A stretch of 64,000 bases of DNA, from contig NZ_JARKMZ010000027.1 of assembly GCF_029360775.1 (NCBI RefSeq), positions 1 to 64,000 of the forward strand, given 5' to 3'. This document shows positions 54,537-64,000 of this stretch, one piece after another. The notes under the pieces are model-generated. The model worked only from the letters and a program-made list of their open reading frames with translations, had not been told where the DNA came from and searched no databases. Each line of letters starts with the position of its first letter. Position 1 is the first letter of the stretch. The stretch is from Daejeonella sp. H1SJ63. Lineage in GTDB: Bacteria > Bacteroidota > Bacteroidia > Sphingobacteriales > Sphingobacteriaceae. The translations under genes and the position numbers were made by a program.

Positions 54537-57419
54537 ATGAAATTAAATATAGATTATCAGGAAAAATTTGAGCAGCGTCATATTGCTCCAAATGAGCAGG
54601 ATACTGCTAAAATGCTCGAAACAATCAGTGCAGATTCTGTTGATCAACTGATCGAACAAACTGTTCCGGCAAACATCAGGTTAAAAAAAGTTCTGGATCT
54701 GCCCCGGGCAAAAAGCGAAGCAGATTACCTGAATGACCTTAAACAGGTAGCTTCTAAGAACAAAGTATTCAAATCATATATCGGACAAGGTTATCATGAT
54801 GTAATTGTTCCGGGAGTTATTCAGAGGAACATACTTGAAAACCCGGGATGGTACACTCAGTATACCCCTTATCAGGCTGAGATTTCTCAGGGCCGTTTAC
54901 AGGCACTTTTGAATTTCCAGACGATGGTAGCAGACCTGACCGGAATGGAAATTGCCAATGCCTCACTTCTTGACGAAGGAACTGCAGCAGCAGAAGCCAT
55001 GTTCATGCAATACAGTCTTCGCAAAAATGAAAACGCAAAAATTTTCTTTGTTTCTGAAGAGGTACTTCCTCAAACCATAGATATTCTAAAAACCCGTTCA
55101 GCTCCTTACGGAATTGAGATCCTTATTGGTAATCATCGTAAAGCAGAGTTAAACGAAGACATGTTCGGTGCAATCGTTCAATACCCTGCCGGAACCGGGG
55201 AGGTTTATAACTATTCTGATTTTGCGTTGAAGGCACATGAGAAAGGTATTAAACTAACTGTAATTGCCGATATCATGTCACTGGCTTTATTAAGCCCTCC
55301 GGGAGAGTGGGGTGCGGATATCGTGCTTGGATCAAGCCAACGTTTCGGTGTGCCGATGGGCTTTGGTGGTCCGCATGCTGCATTCTTTGCTACTAAAGAA
55401 GAATATAAACGTTCATTACCCGGCAGAATTATTGGCGTAACCATCGACAGTGCCGGAAATTATGCGCTGAGAATGGCTTTGCAGACACGTGAACAGCATA
55501 TTCGCAGAGACAAGGCCACATCGAATATCTGTACCGCCCAGGCATTACTGGCAATCATGTCGGGTATGTATGCTGTGTACCACGGGCCGAAAGGTATTAA
55601 ACTTATTGCAGAACGTATTCACGGATTAACAGTATTTCTGGCATCTGCACTTGAGAATCTGGGCTATAAACAGGAAAACAAAAATTTCTTTGATACAGTA
55701 AAACTTGAATTGGGAGATCTGATCGATCCAATACATGCAGAGGCCTTAAATAATGAAGTAAATCTGCATTATATTGGATCTTCAGTAAGTATCACAATTG
55801 ATGAAACTACCTCAACTGAGGATGTGATGACCCTGATCCGCTTTTTCGCCAAAGTGAAAGGTAAAACCATTCATGATCTGGATATCGATAATTTAAAATC
55901 AATAGTCAGGTCACAGATCCCGGAAGAACTTAAAAGAAAATCTGCCTTTTTAACCCATCCGATTTTCAATTCACATCATTCAGAGCATGAAATGCTCAGA
56001 TATATCAAATCTCTGGAAGCAAAAGACCTTTCCCTTTGCCACTCCATGATTGCTTTAGGTTCATGTACAATGAAGCTGAATGCAACAACTGAAATGGTTC
56101 CGGTTACCTGGGCTGAATTCAGCAAAATTCACCCGTTTGCTCCTGCTGACCAGGTTGGCGGATATATGCAGATCTTTGATGAGCTAAATAAATGGTTAAG
56201 TGAAATCACCGGTTTTGCCGCAATGAGTTTACAGCCTAACTCAGGTGCTCAGGGCGAATATGCCGGATTAATGGTTATCCGTGCTTATCATTCAGACAGA
56301 GGTGATGCTCAGAGAAATGTAGCACTTATCCCTTCTTCAGCACATGGAACAAATCCTGCATCTGCAGCAATGGCGGGCATGAAAATCGTGATTGTTAAAT
56401 GTGATGAACGCGGTAATATCGATGTAGCAGACCTGAAAGCAAAAGCCGAAGAGCATGCATCCGATCTTTCCTGTTTAATGGTTACCTATCCTTCAACACA
56501 TGGAGTGTTTGAAGAATCAATCGTTGAGATCTGTGAGATCATACATCATAACGGAGGTCAGGTTTACATGGATGGTGCCAACATGAATGCTCAGGTAGGT
56601 TTAACCAGTCCTGCAACAATTGGTGCCGATGTATGTCATCTGAATTTACATAAGACATTCTGCATCCCTCACGGTGGTGGTGGTCCGGGTATGGGTCCTA
56701 TCGGTGTTGCAAAGCATCTTGTTCCTTATTTACCGGGACATGCGGTGGTTAACATCGGCAACAGTAAATCCATTTCTGCTGTTTCTTCTGCTCCATGGGG
56801 CTCAGCATCCATCCTTCTGATCTCGCATGCATACATTGCCATGATGGGTGCCGAAGGATTAACAAATGCAACAAAATATGCTATCCTGAATGCAAACTAT
56901 ATCAAATCACGTTTAGAAAGTTCATATCCTGTACTTTATTCAGGAAGTCAGGGACGTTGCGCACATGAAATGATCCTGGATTGCCGTGCATTCAAAAATT
57001 TCGGAATTGAAGTCACTGATATTGCCAAGCGACTAATGGATTATGGTTTCCATGCTCCAACTGTTTCATTCCCTGTTGCCGGAACTGTGATGATTGAGCC
57101 TACAGAATCAGAGCCAAAGCATGAGCTTGATCGTTTCTGCGATGCCATGATAGCTATCAGAGAAGAGATTGCAGAGGTGGAAAGCGGGCAGATTGACAAA
57201 ACAGACAATCCTTTAAAAAATGCACCACACACCTCATCTGTGGTAACTTCAGATGCATGGGGACATCCATACTCACGTAAAAAAGCGGCATTCCCATTGC
57301 CATATGTCAGCGCATATAAATTCTGGCCTTCAGTAGGAAGGGTTAATGATACTTACGGTGACCGGACTCTGGTATGTTCATGTCCTCCGGTAGAATCTTA
57401 TGCTGAAGAAACCGTATAG
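54537..57419 (+). CDS. gcvP: glycine dehydrogenase (aminomethyl-transferring), P-protein
   Basis: 960 aa, single-chain form with both halves fused. N-terminal half with RHIAPNEQD and [14 protein letters not shown]-terminal half with the PLP lysine K706 in [24 protein letters not shown]. Decarboxylates glycine and passes the aminomethyl group to the lipoyl H-protein of the glycine cleavage system; gcvT and gcvH are not in the window. I saw no glycine-riboswitch fold in the 155-bp leader. Confidence 0.97.
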   Translation: MKLNIDYQEKFEQRHIAPNEQDTAKMLETISADSVDQLIEQTVPANIRLKKVLDLPRAKSEADYLNDLKQVASKNKVFKSYIGQGYHDVIVPGVIQRNILENPGWYTQYTPYQAEISQGRLQALLNFQTMVADLTGMEIANASLLDEGTAAAEAMFMQYSLRKNENAKIFFVSEEVLPQTIDILKTRSAPYGIEILIGNHRKAELNEDMFGAIVQYPAGTGEVYNYSDFALKAHEKGIKLTVIADIMSLALLSPPGEWGADIVLGSSQRFGVPMGFGGPHAAFFATKEEYKRSLPGRIIGVTIDSAGNYALRMALQTREQHIRRDKATSNICTAQALLAIMSGMYAVYHGPKGIKLIAERIHGLTVFLASALENLGYKQENKNFFDTVKLELGDLIDPIHAEALNNEVNLHYIGSSVSITIDETTSTEDVMTLIRFFAKVKGKTIHDLDIDNLKSIVRSQIPEELKRKSAFLTHPIFNSHHSEHEMLRYIKSLEAKDLSLCHSMIALGSCTMKLNATTEMVPVTWAEFSKIHPFAPADQVGGYMQIFDELNKWLSEITGFAAMSLQPNSGAQGEYAGLMVIRAYHSDRGDAQRNVALIPSSAHGTNPASAAMAGMKIVIVKCDERGNIDVADLKAKAEEHASDLSCLMVTYPSTHGVFEESIVEICEIIHHNGGQVYMDGANMNAQVGLTSPATIGADVCHLNLHKTFCIPHGGGGPGMGPIGVAKHLVPYLPGHAVVNIGNSKSISAVSSAPWGSASILLISHAYIAMMGAEGLTNATKYAILNANYIKSRLESSYPVLYSGSQGRCAHEMILDCRAFKNFGIEVTDIAKRLMDYGFHAPTVSFPVAGTVMIEPTESEPKHELDRFCDAMIAIREEIAEVESGQIDKTDNPLKNAPHTSSVVTSDAWGHPYSRKKAAFPLPYVSAYKFWPSVGRVNDTYGDRTLVCSCPPVESYAEETV

Positions 57420-57453
57420 AAAGAACTCCGGGAATTTATTTTATTTTTATTTG

Positions 57454-57485
57454 AAAATACCCTGTCATTATTGACAGGGTATTTT
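57454..57485 (+). terminator. terminator of gcvP
   Basis: Perfect 14-bp stem AAAATACCCTGTCA with a 4-nt loop and a T-rich tail (ATTTTTATTTT), 35 bp after the gcvP stop codon. Confidence 0.88.
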
Positions 57486-57603
57486 TATTTTAGAGTATTC
57501 AAAACCAATAGTCTAACAAGTAATTTCAAAGTACAATATATTAGGATCGGTTGTTTGGCAAACATCATGAACCTTACTATCCTGATTAAACACAATATAA
57601 AGC

Positions 57604-57625
57604 AGCCCAAAATCAAATTTGGGCT
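57604..57625 (+). promoter_or_regulatory. leader hairpin upstream of the NMT1-kinase gene
   Basis: AGCCCAAA and its complement TTTGGGCT with a 6-nt loop, ending 32 bp before the ATG. It may stabilise or attenuate the leader. It lacks the conserved elements of a TPP riboswitch. Confidence 0.3.
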
Positions 57626-57657
57626 TATATCTAAAATTTGAGGTGAAAAGATTTAAA

Positions 57658-59886
57658 ATGGATCAATACACGAATAATAATTTTCACCGTAAACTCTTCT
57701 GCTTATTATTTCTGACATTGTTCTTTTCGGATACCCTTAACCTTAAGGCTCAGAATCTGAATCCTGTAAAACTGCAGCTTAAGTGGCATCATCAGTTCCA
57801 GTTTGCAGGCTATTACGCTGCACAAATTAAAGGCTTTTATAAAAATGAAGGTCTTGATGTAGAGCTGATTGAGGGTAATGCCAAGCGCAAAGTAATAAAT
57901 GAGGTAATTTCAGGAAATGCGGATTTTGGTGTAACTGCATCGGATATAATTCAGGACTATATTGACGGTAAACCGGTTGTTGTTGTATCGGTCATTTTCC
58001 AACATAATCCTTATGTGATTATCAGTCTTGAAAAAAGCGGGATAAATACACCTTCCGACCTGGCAGGCAAAAAGATTATGGCTGCAGAAGATCAGGGCTG
58101 GCCTATTCTAAAGGCCTTATTTCTAAAAGAAGGCATCAGAGAAGAAAAAATGAATGTGCTGCAGCACAGCTGGGATATCAGGGACCTGACTTCAGGGAAA
58201 GTTGATGCAATTTCAGGATATATCAATGTAGAACCGCAGTATATCCGGGAGATGGGCTATCCTGTAACAATCATTAATCCGGTTGATTATGGTATTGACT
58301 TCTATGGTGATCTTCTTTTTACATCAAAAGAAATGGCCGATAAGTATCCTGAGAAAGTTGAAAGCTTTAACAGAGCAACAATTCAGGGATGGGATTATGC
58401 CATGAAGCATCCTGAAGAAATAGCAGACTATATTCTTAGTCTGCCAGGCACAAAAGAAAGAGGAATAACACGCAGTTCTTTACTTTATGAGGCTAAAGAA
58501 ATGCAAAAACTCATTATGCCTGAATTCGTTGATATTGGCCATATAAACCGGGGGCGATGGGAAACAATGTTTGCTATTTACAAACAATTGGGACTTGTAA
58601 AAACGAATTCTACAATTGACAATTTACTATATATTTCAAAAAGCGAAAGGAAGGCGGGCCATTTTGACAATCTTCTGATTGCAATCGGAATCGGAGCATT
58701 ATTATTTGTTATTGCACTGGCCGGGAACTGGAGGCTTCGAAGCCTCGTGAAAAAACGAACACAAGACCTGGTAAATGAAATAAATAACAGAACTGAAGCC
58801 GAACAAAGACTGGAGCTGGCGATAGAAGCTGCAGGAATGGGGATATGGGATAGAAATCTGGATTTAGAAGAAGTTCAGTTTGACGAAAAGTGGTTCAGAA
58901 ATATCGGTGTCGATCCTGAATTATTTCTTAGTCATCATAGTTGGTTAGATAACATTCATCCTGACGATCAGCCAAGTATAAGAGATTCAGTTACAGCACT
59001 TAGAAGTGGTAAAAGTAATTATAATAATTTGACATACAGGATAAAGACCAGGCAGGGCTACTGGAAATGGATGTTATCCTTCAGTAAATTATTTTACACT
59101 AAAACAGGCAGGCATGTAGTTGGTGTTATCCTTGATATCGATATCCTGAAAAGTAAAGAAATTGAGCTGGAAGAACTTACTAAAGCACTTACTAAAACAA
59201 ATAATGAACTTGAGAAGTTCGCCTATATCACATCACATAATCTTCGTGCCCCGGTTGTCAATCTATTGAGTCTAACCGAAATGCAAAGAGAGGAGAATCT
59301 TCCGGAAGACCTTAGAATAGAAATTGAAGAGAAAATTCATGAAAGTGTAAAACGCCTCGATTCAACTTTAAACGACCTCATAGAAATCGTAGCAAGCAAA
59401 GCAACTGAGGATATAAAAAGCGAGACGCTTGACCTGCAAAATGAGCTTAATCATGTATTAAAGAGTATTGAAAAACAAATTAAAGACTCTGGAGCCCAAA
59501 TAGATACAAATTTTTCTGAATGCAGTACTATCACCTATCCAAAGCGTTATCTGAATAGTATTCTGCTGAACCTGCTAACCAATGCGATCAAGTACCATTC
59601 GCCAGATCGACAACTGGTCATCAATTTAAAAACGCGTACAGAACATGATTATATTGTGCTTTACTTCAGTGATAATGGAGTAGGAATTGACATGGAACGC
59701 TTTGGCAGGAAGATGTTCGGGCTCTATCAAAGATTTCATACAAAAATTGAGGGAAAAGGACTGGGCTTATACATTATTAAATCTCAGATTGAAGCGATGG
59801 ATGGAAAAATTGAAGTAGACAGTACGCCTGGTGTTGGTACCACATTCCGTATTTATTTCCGCAAAGAAAAAGGCTTGTCTGCTTAA
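57658..59886 (+). CDS. NMT1/THI5-like substrate-binding domain fused to PAS and histidine kinase
   Basis: 742 aa from the ATG at 57658; the frame is open to a TTG 39 bp upstream. Signal peptide ending LNLKAQ. A periplasmic solute-binding domain of the NMT1/THI5 type (about 36-300) follows (LQLKWHHQFQFAGYYAAQIKG, ADFGVTASDIIQDY). Next come a membrane helix (about 338-358), a PAS domain (about 384-510, AIEAAGMGIWDRN), the DHp segment with phospho-acceptor His near 528 (ITSHNLRAPV) and a HATPase (about 635-737, LTNAIKYHS, DNGVGIDM, GKGLGLYI). It would sense a small molecule such as a thiamine-pyrimidine precursor (inference). The response regulator is not adjacent. Confidence 0.88.
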   Translation: MDQYTNNNFHRKLFCLLFLTLFFSDTLNLKAQNLNPVKLQLKWHHQFQFAGYYAAQIKGFYKNEGLDVELIEGNAKRKVINEVISGNADFGVTASDIIQDYIDGKPVVVVSVIFQHNPYVIISLEKSGINTPSDLAGKKIMAAEDQGWPILKALFLKEGIREEKMNVLQHSWDIRDLTSGKVDAISGYINVEPQYIREMGYPVTIINPVDYGIDFYGDLLFTSKEMADKYPEKVESFNRATIQGWDYAMKHPEEIADYILSLPGTKERGITRSSLLYEAKEMQKLIMPEFVDIGHINRGRWETMFAIYKQLGLVKTNSTIDNLLYISKSERKAGHFDNLLIAIGIGALLFVIALAGNWRLRSLVKKRTQDLVNEINNRTEAEQRLELAIEAAGMGIWDRNLDLEEVQFDEKWFRNIGVDPELFLSHHSWLDNIHPDDQPSIRDSVTALRSGKSNYNNLTYRIKTRQGYWKWMLSFSKLFYTKTGRHVVGVILDIDILKSKEIELEELTKALTKTNNELEKFAYITSHNLRAPVVNLLSLTEMQREENLPEDLRIEIEEKIHESVKRLDSTLNDLIEIVASKATEDIKSETLDLQNELNHVLKSIEKQIKDSGAQIDTNFSECSTITYPKRYLNSILLNLLTNAIKYHSPDRQLVINLKTRTEHDYIVLYFSDNGVGIDMERFGRKMFGLYQRFHTKIEGKGLGLYIIKSQIEAMDGKIEVDSTPGVGTTFRIYFRKEKGLSA

Positions 59887-59969
59887 TGTCAGCAATTGGT
59901 AATAAAGCAGTGACTTTAGGAAATACTATTTCACCAAAGTTTAAATTGGATAAAACTAATTAAACAAGA

Positions 59970-60551
59970 ATGAAAAAGTACATTTTAACGCTATGCCTGA
60001 TAAACGGCTTATTTATACTATTTGCATTTACTCCTGCAAAAGATGACTTATTCAAAGTTGACACAGAAAGATCAACGATAAGCTGGTCTGCCAAAAAAGT
60101 TGGAGGTGGTCATACCGGAACAGTTAAAATTACAGAAGGTAATCTTATTTACGCAGGTAAGGTATTAAAAGGCGGAAGCTTTCTGATGGATATGTCGAGT
60201 ATTACATCCGACAATGCCCGTGTAACTAATCACCTGAAATCAGATGATTTCTTTTCTTCTGTAAAAAATCCTGCCTCAAAATTCGAAATAACCAAAGTTA
60301 GCACTGCCGGCAAAGATCGTTTAAACATAAGCGGCAATCTGAGTATTAAAGGAATTACTCATCCGCTAACTTTTCAGGCCACTGTAAAACAGCAAAAAGA
60401 TGTAGTGGTTGCGGTTGCCGGTGGTATCCGCATCGATCGCACGAAATACGATATCAAGTTCAGATCTAAAACTTTCTTCGGAGATATTGGCGACAAAGCC
60501 ATTGATGATGAGTTTGAACTGAATATTAATCTGACCGCTAAGAAAAGCTAA
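59970..60551 (+). CDS. YceI family periplasmic protein
   Basis: 193 aa. Signal peptide, then the YceI lipocalin-like barrel: FKVDTERSTISWSAKKVGGGHTGTVK, GSFLMDMSSI, HLKSDDFFSSVKNPASKFE and ending DDEFELNINLTAKK. Family members bind isoprenoid or amide-type lipids in the periplasm. Role here unknown. Own transcription unit, convergent with the metallo-hydrolase gene. Confidence 0.92.
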   Translation: MKKYILTLCLINGLFILFAFTPAKDDLFKVDTERSTISWSAKKVGGGHTGTVKITEGNLIYAGKVLKGGSFLMDMSSITSDNARVTNHLKSDDFFSSVKNPASKFEITKVSTAGKDRLNISGNLSIKGITHPLTFQATVKQQKDVVVAVAGGIRIDRTKYDIKFRSKTFFGDIGDKAIDDEFELNINLTAKKS

Positions 60552-60567
60552 GTCCGGAGCAAAGAAT

Positions 60568-60634
60568 AAAGATTAAGGAATAAAGACAGCTTAGGGTTTA
60601 AGGATTAACTGCCTGTTTTTATTCCTTAATCTTT
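60568..60634. terminator. long bidirectional terminator between YceI and MBL genes
   Basis: The arms AAAGATTAAGGAATAAAGAC (60568-60587) and CTGTTTTTATTCCTTAATCT (60613-60632) are almost complementary. The hairpin is placed between two convergent genes and is symmetric in A/T content on both sides. Confidence 0.7.
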
Positions 60635-60636
60635 TA

Positions 60637-61401
60637 TTATAATATCCTGAACGCTTCATCCTCCCAGGCCACATGGGCAATGGCTTTACTTTTTGCATGA
60701 TAAAACAGGCATTCCCAATGTTCTTCAGCAGCCCTTCTACCATACTCCTGCCTTAATTCCATGGCCTTTCTGCCATCAAAATCGTATTTGGCAATAAATT
60801 TTCTGAGTAATTGCTCGGGTTCCGGAAGAATGTCGGCTCCAAAGAATATTGTTCGATCATCTTCTCTGATCAGAAATACCTGATGATTCTCGCAATGCCC
60901 ACCGGTCAGTTCAAAAGCGATCTCTCTGTTAAACTGACCACTGCCTTCAATAAAATGAACCGATCCGCTTCTTTGCAAAAAATCAAAGATCTCAGTTTTG
61001 TACGATCTTGAGGGCTTACTGTATGCAGCTTCCCATTCGCCACGCTGAATAACATATTCGGCATTAGGAAAACTCAATGAAACTTTGCCATCAGATTTAT
61101 TGATCATTCCTCCTGCATGATCAAAGTGCAGGTGCGACATCAAAACCAGACTTACATCCTCAGGATCATACCCGGCATTACGAATATTTTCATGAATGAT
61201 CATCTCCCCCTTTTCATTGTGAAAGCCAAGTCCGGTATCCAATACGATCAGATCATTGCCTGTTTCGACCAGAAATGGCTGAACGTAAATAAAGAGAGAT
61301 GCCGGCCGGTCTTTAGGATCGTGAATGGAAGGATCGAAAGGTATAAATGTTTTGGTGGCGTCTACTGAAAATGATCCTTCGTATAAGGCTAAAGCTTTCA
61401 A
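60637..61401 (-). CDS. MBL-fold metallo-hydrolase (AHL-lactonase-like)
   Basis: 254 aa. The dinuclear-zinc motif HLHFDHAGG is near residue 98, with further ligands in GGHCENHQ and GADILP, and a C-terminal His. No signal peptide, so cytoplasmic. Layout resembles the N-acyl-homoserine-lactonase / quorum-quenching branch of the superfamily, but many members have other substrates. It is divergent from recJ with 57 bp between the two start codons. Confidence 0.87.
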   Translation of the reverse strand: MKALALYEGSFSVDATKTFIPFDPSIHDPKDRPASLFIYVQPFLVETGNDLIVLDTGLGFHNEKGEMIIHENIRNAGYDPEDVSLVLMSHLHFDHAGGMINKSDGKVSLSFPNAEYVIQRGEWEAAYSKPSRSYKTEIFDFLQRSGSVHFIEGSGQFNREIAFELTGGHCENHQVFLIREDDRTIFFGADILPEPEQLLRKFIAKYDFDGRKAMELRQEYGRRAAEEHWECLFYHAKSKAIAHVAWEDEAFRIL

Positions 61402-61406
61402 GGTTC

Positions 61407-61438
61407 TTTGTATATTATAAGGTTAAATTCTATTTTTA
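61407..61438 (+). promoter_or_regulatory. candidate promoter of recJ
   Basis: TTTG (61407-61410), a 20-bp spacer, then TATTTTTA (61431-61438), one base from the TANNTTTG consensus, 20 bp before the ATG. Confidence 0.35.
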
Positions 61439-61458
61439 CAGTTTACTTAGGCAAAGAT

Positions 61459-63177
61459 ATGCAAAAAAGGTGGGTGGAACGGGAGGTTGAAAACCTTGCT
61501 GCAATTACAGAATTGCAGGAATCTCTTCATATTGATGGTGTACTTGCAGATCTTCTGGTAAAAAGAAACATCTTCAATTATGAAGACGCCAGAAAATTCT
61601 TCAGACCTGATCTGAAGCAGCTGCACAACCCCTTCCTGATGCGCGACATGGATCGGGCAATTCTAAGAATCGGGCAGGCTATCAAAAGCGGGGAAAAAAT
61701 ACTCATATACGGCGATTATGATGTTGATGGGACTACCTCTGTAGCTCTGGTTTACAGTTTTCTCAGAAAATATCATTCAGCTATAGATTTTTATATCCCC
61801 GACCGGTATCGTGAGGGTTATGGTATCTCTACACAGGGGATCGACTATGCACTTGAAAATGGATTTTCTCTGATTATTGCACTCGACTGCGGAATAAAAT
61901 CGGTAGATAAAATTGCCTATGCCAATGAAAAAAATATCGATTTCATCATTTGCGACCATCATCTCCCCGGAGAAATACTACCCAATGCCATTGCAGTGCT
62001 CGATCCTAAGAGAAACGATTGCGATTATCCGTACAAAGAACTTTCAGGCTGCGGCATCGGATTCAAACTGATTCAGGCATATGCAGCAAAAAATGATATC
62101 CCGGCCGGAGATGTCAATGAATACCTCGACCTTGTAGCTGTTAGTATTGCATCAGATATCGTTCCAATTACAGGAGAAAACAGAGTTCTGGCATGGTTTG
62201 GATTACAAAAGCTGAATACCAGTCCCTGCAAAGGTCTTTCAGCACTGATGAACCTTTCGGGAAAGAAAGATGATCTGACAATAACAGATGTGGTGTTTAC
62301 AATAGGTCCGAGAATAAATGCCGCAGGCAGGATCGATGATGCCAAACATGCTGTAAATCTGCTGATTGCTGACAATGAGAGTTTTGCCTATGAAAAAGGA
62401 CAGATCATCAACGATAAAAATACTGAACGTAAAGAGCATGATAGTAATATTACAGAACAGGCTCTGGCAATGATCGATACAGACCCCGCTCTCATCAATA
62501 GAAAAACTACGGTTGTTTATAATGAAGAGTGGCATAAAGGTGTTATCGGCATTGTTGCATCCAGACTTACTGAAAAGTATTACCGGCCAACCATTGTCAT
62601 GACCAATTCTAACGGATACGCTGCAGGTTCAGCAAGGTCTGTACTTGGTTTCGATCTTTACGAGGCTTTAAATGAGTGCAGCGACTTGCTCGAACAATTC
62701 GGGGGGCATAAATATGCAGCCGGTCTGACCATGAAAACAGAGAACATCCCGGCATTCAGGCAAAGATTTGAAGAGGTGGTTTCAAGAACGATAAGTGACG
62801 ACCTGCTGATTCAGGCCATATATATCGATGCCGAAATGGACCTGAGCCATATTGATGCCAGGTTCTTCAGAATATTGAAACAGTTTGAGCCATTCGGTCC
62901 GCAGAATATGGCCCCGATATTTCTGAGCAGAAATGTTTATACTTACGGTGGAGCATCTGTTGTTGGAAGCAAGCATTTAAAAATGTCTGTGCATCAGGAC
63001 AATTTAACTTATTATAATTGTATCGGATTTGGACTGGCGGAATATTTGCCGCTTATCAACTCCGGAGAAGCTTTTGATATTTGTTATACCATTGAAGAGA
63101 ATATATGGAAAGAGAAACGATCGATCCAGTTGAATATTAAGGGAATACGACCATCTCTTCCAAACCTGCAGAAATGA
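61459..63177 (+). CDS. recJ: single-stranded-DNA-specific exonuclease RecJ
   Basis: 572 aa from the ATG at 61459; an upstream TTG at 61408 keeps the frame open but is less likely. DHH phosphoesterase motifs: [44 protein letters not shown], and a DHHA1 segment with [11 protein letters not shown]. Degrades single-stranded DNA 5' to 3' in recombination and repair. Its stop codon overlaps the lptB start (ATGA), so the two are coupled. Confidence 0.94.
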   Translation: MQKRWVEREVENLAAITELQESLHIDGVLADLLVKRNIFNYEDARKFFRPDLKQLHNPFLMRDMDRAILRIGQAIKSGEKILIYGDYDVDGTTSVALVYSFLRKYHSAIDFYIPDRYREGYGISTQGIDYALENGFSLIIALDCGIKSVDKIAYANEKNIDFIICDHHLPGEILPNAIAVLDPKRNDCDYPYKELSGCGIGFKLIQAYAAKNDIPAGDVNEYLDLVAVSIASDIVPITGENRVLAWFGLQKLNTSPCKGLSALMNLSGKKDDLTITDVVFTIGPRINAAGRIDDAKHAVNLLIADNESFAYEKGQIINDKNTERKEHDSNITEQALAMIDTDPALINRKTTVVYNEEWHKGVIGIVASRLTEKYYRPTIVMTNSNGYAAGSARSVLGFDLYEALNECSDLLEQFGGHKYAAGLTMKTENIPAFRQRFEEVVSRTISDDLLIQAIYIDAEMDLSHIDARFFRILKQFEPFGPQNMAPIFLSRNVYTYGGASVVGSKHLKMSVHQDNLTYYNCIGFGLAEYLPLINSGEAFDICYTIEENIWKEKRSIQLNIKGIRPSLPNLQK

Positions 63178-63908
63178 TACTAAGAGCCGAAAATCTTGTA
63201 AAAAAATATAAACAGCGAACTGTTGTGAACAATGTGTCTTTCCATGTTTCACAAGGCGAAATTGTTGGATTACTTGGACCCAATGGTGCGGGAAAAACTA
63301 CATCATTCTACATGATCGTGGGCCTGATCAAGCCAAACGAAGGTCATGTTTTTTTAGATGAAGAGGATATTACTGAAGACCCTATGTACCGACGTGCACA
63401 GAAAGGTATAGGTTATCTCGCACAGGAAGCATCCGTATTCAGGAAGCTGACGGTTGAAGACAATATCAAAGCCGTTCTGGAAATGACCAGATTGAGTAAG
63501 GAGGAGCAAAGAGATAAGCTTGAACAGCTGATCGATGAATTCAGCCTGCATAAAGTTCGCAAAAACCGGGGGGACCTGCTTTCGGGTGGAGAACGTCGTC
63601 GTACAGAAATTTCAAGAGCTCTGGCTGCTGACCCAAATTTCATTCTTCTCGATGAACCCTTTGCGGGCGTTGATCCTATTGCCGTTGAAGAAATTCAGAG
63701 CATTGTAGCTAAACTCAAACTCAGAAATATCGGAATTCTGATCACCGACCATAACGTTCAGGAAACCCTTTCCATTACCGACAGGGCTTATCTGCTTGCA
63801 GAAGGAAAGATCATGCTGACCGGTACTCCACAGGAGATCGCAGATAATGAAATGGCCAAAAAATTCTATCTTGGCCAAAATTTCGAGTTACGGAAGAAGA
63901 AACTATAA
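63174..63908 (+). CDS. lptB: LPS export ABC transporter ATP-binding protein LptB
   Basis: 244 aa. Walker [12 protein letters not shown], signature [16 protein letters not shown], Walker [14 protein letters not shown] and the switch His in [10 protein letters not shown]. The [16 protein letters not shown] stretch is typical of LptB. Powers extraction of lipopolysaccharide from the inner membrane with LptFG. Starts inside the recJ stop codon, an arrangement that links their translation although the functions are unrelated. Confidence 0.94.
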   Translation: MILRAENLVKKYKQRTVVNNVSFHVSQGEIVGLLGPNGAGKTTSFYMIVGLIKPNEGHVFLDEEDITEDPMYRRAQKGIGYLAQEASVFRKLTVEDNIKAVLEMTRLSKEEQRDKLEQLIDEFSLHKVRKNRGDLLSGGERRRTEISRALAADPNFILLDEPFAGVDPIAVEEIQSIVAKLKLRNIGILITDHNVQETLSITDRAYLLAEGKIMLTGTPQEIADNEMAKKFYLGQNFELRKKKL

Positions 63909-63932
63909 ATCCGGCAGAAATCATTATAAATC

Positions 63933-64000
63933 ATGACAATTGTAAATTCCATTTTTACCTGGATTATGAAAAAGCGGATGCATCAGATCGAGCTTTTCAT
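63933..64000 (+). CDS. start of a probable GH3 (auxin-responsive promoter) family protein, cut by the window edge
   Basis: Only 22 codons are present: MTIVNSIFTWIMKKRMHQIE... The segment KKRMHQIELF is typical of the N-terminus of Bacteroidetes GH3-family acyl-adenylate-type enzymes. It follows lptB by 24 bp. Assignment from so short a piece is tentative. Confidence 0.5.
   Translation, partial: MTIVNSIFTWIMKKRMHQIELF

Overview
The window looks like chromosomal DNA of a Bacteroidetes bacterium, most likely a Sphingobacteriaceae member close to Pedobacter. The evidence is a sigma/FecR/SusC/SusD uptake locus, TANNTTTG-type promoters, a DUF5686 outer-membrane protein, a BT_3928-type DoxX protein, an epimerase-type threonine dehydrogenase and weak use of Shine-Dalgarno sites. 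It has about 50 genes. No rRNA, tRNA, CRISPR array or intact transposase was seen.

Region 1 (1-15.5 kb, all minus strand) is one nutrient-acquisition block. In transcription order it runs ECF sigma factor, FecR-like anti-sigma factor, SusC, SusD, a strong hairpin, an M19 dipeptidase, and then four paralogous exported amidohydrolases with a SelA-fold PLP enzyme between them. The dipeptidase and the PLP enzyme carry Tat-like signals and the amidohydrolases carry Sec-like signals. This suggests uptake and periplasmic breakdown of peptide-like or N-acyl compounds. The substrate is inferred, not known.

Region 2 (15.5-37 kb) is mostly core: asd, a 1679-residue lamin-tail repeat protein, threonine catabolism (tdh, with kbl 7 kb further on), a YebC regulator, trhO, a DUF5686 protein, pheS, rlmD and a PyrR-like phosphoribosyltransferase. 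A roughly 0.9-kb non-coding element lies between the TetR gene and rlmD.

Region 3 (37-42.5 kb) is an AT-rich accessory island between the phosphoribosyltransferase gene and aroK. It holds imperfect direct repeats, a HEPN-like gene, an attC-like imperfect inverted repeat, a compact three-gene membrane/periplasmic cassette, and a second, inverted copy of the non-coding element, here with perfect 21-bp terminal inverted repeats. It also holds a 5'-truncated phage-tail/contractile-injection tube gene abutting that element, a REP-like repeat, a duplicated 3' end of aroK, and an SDR gene. This is the least ordinary part of the window. The two copies of the element keep hairpins at matching places with different stem sequences, which suggests a mobile structured element.

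Region 4 (42.5-64 kb) is core metabolism and envelope: aroK, BT_3928-type protein, DUF1599 protein, folP, cdaA, bacilliredoxin, ahcY, a TPR histidine kinase, pdxJ, the selenium pair mnmH-selD, gcvP, an NMT1-PAS-histidine-kinase fusion, a YceI protein, a metallo-hydrolase, recJ, lptB and the first codons of a probable GH3-family gene cut by the window edge.
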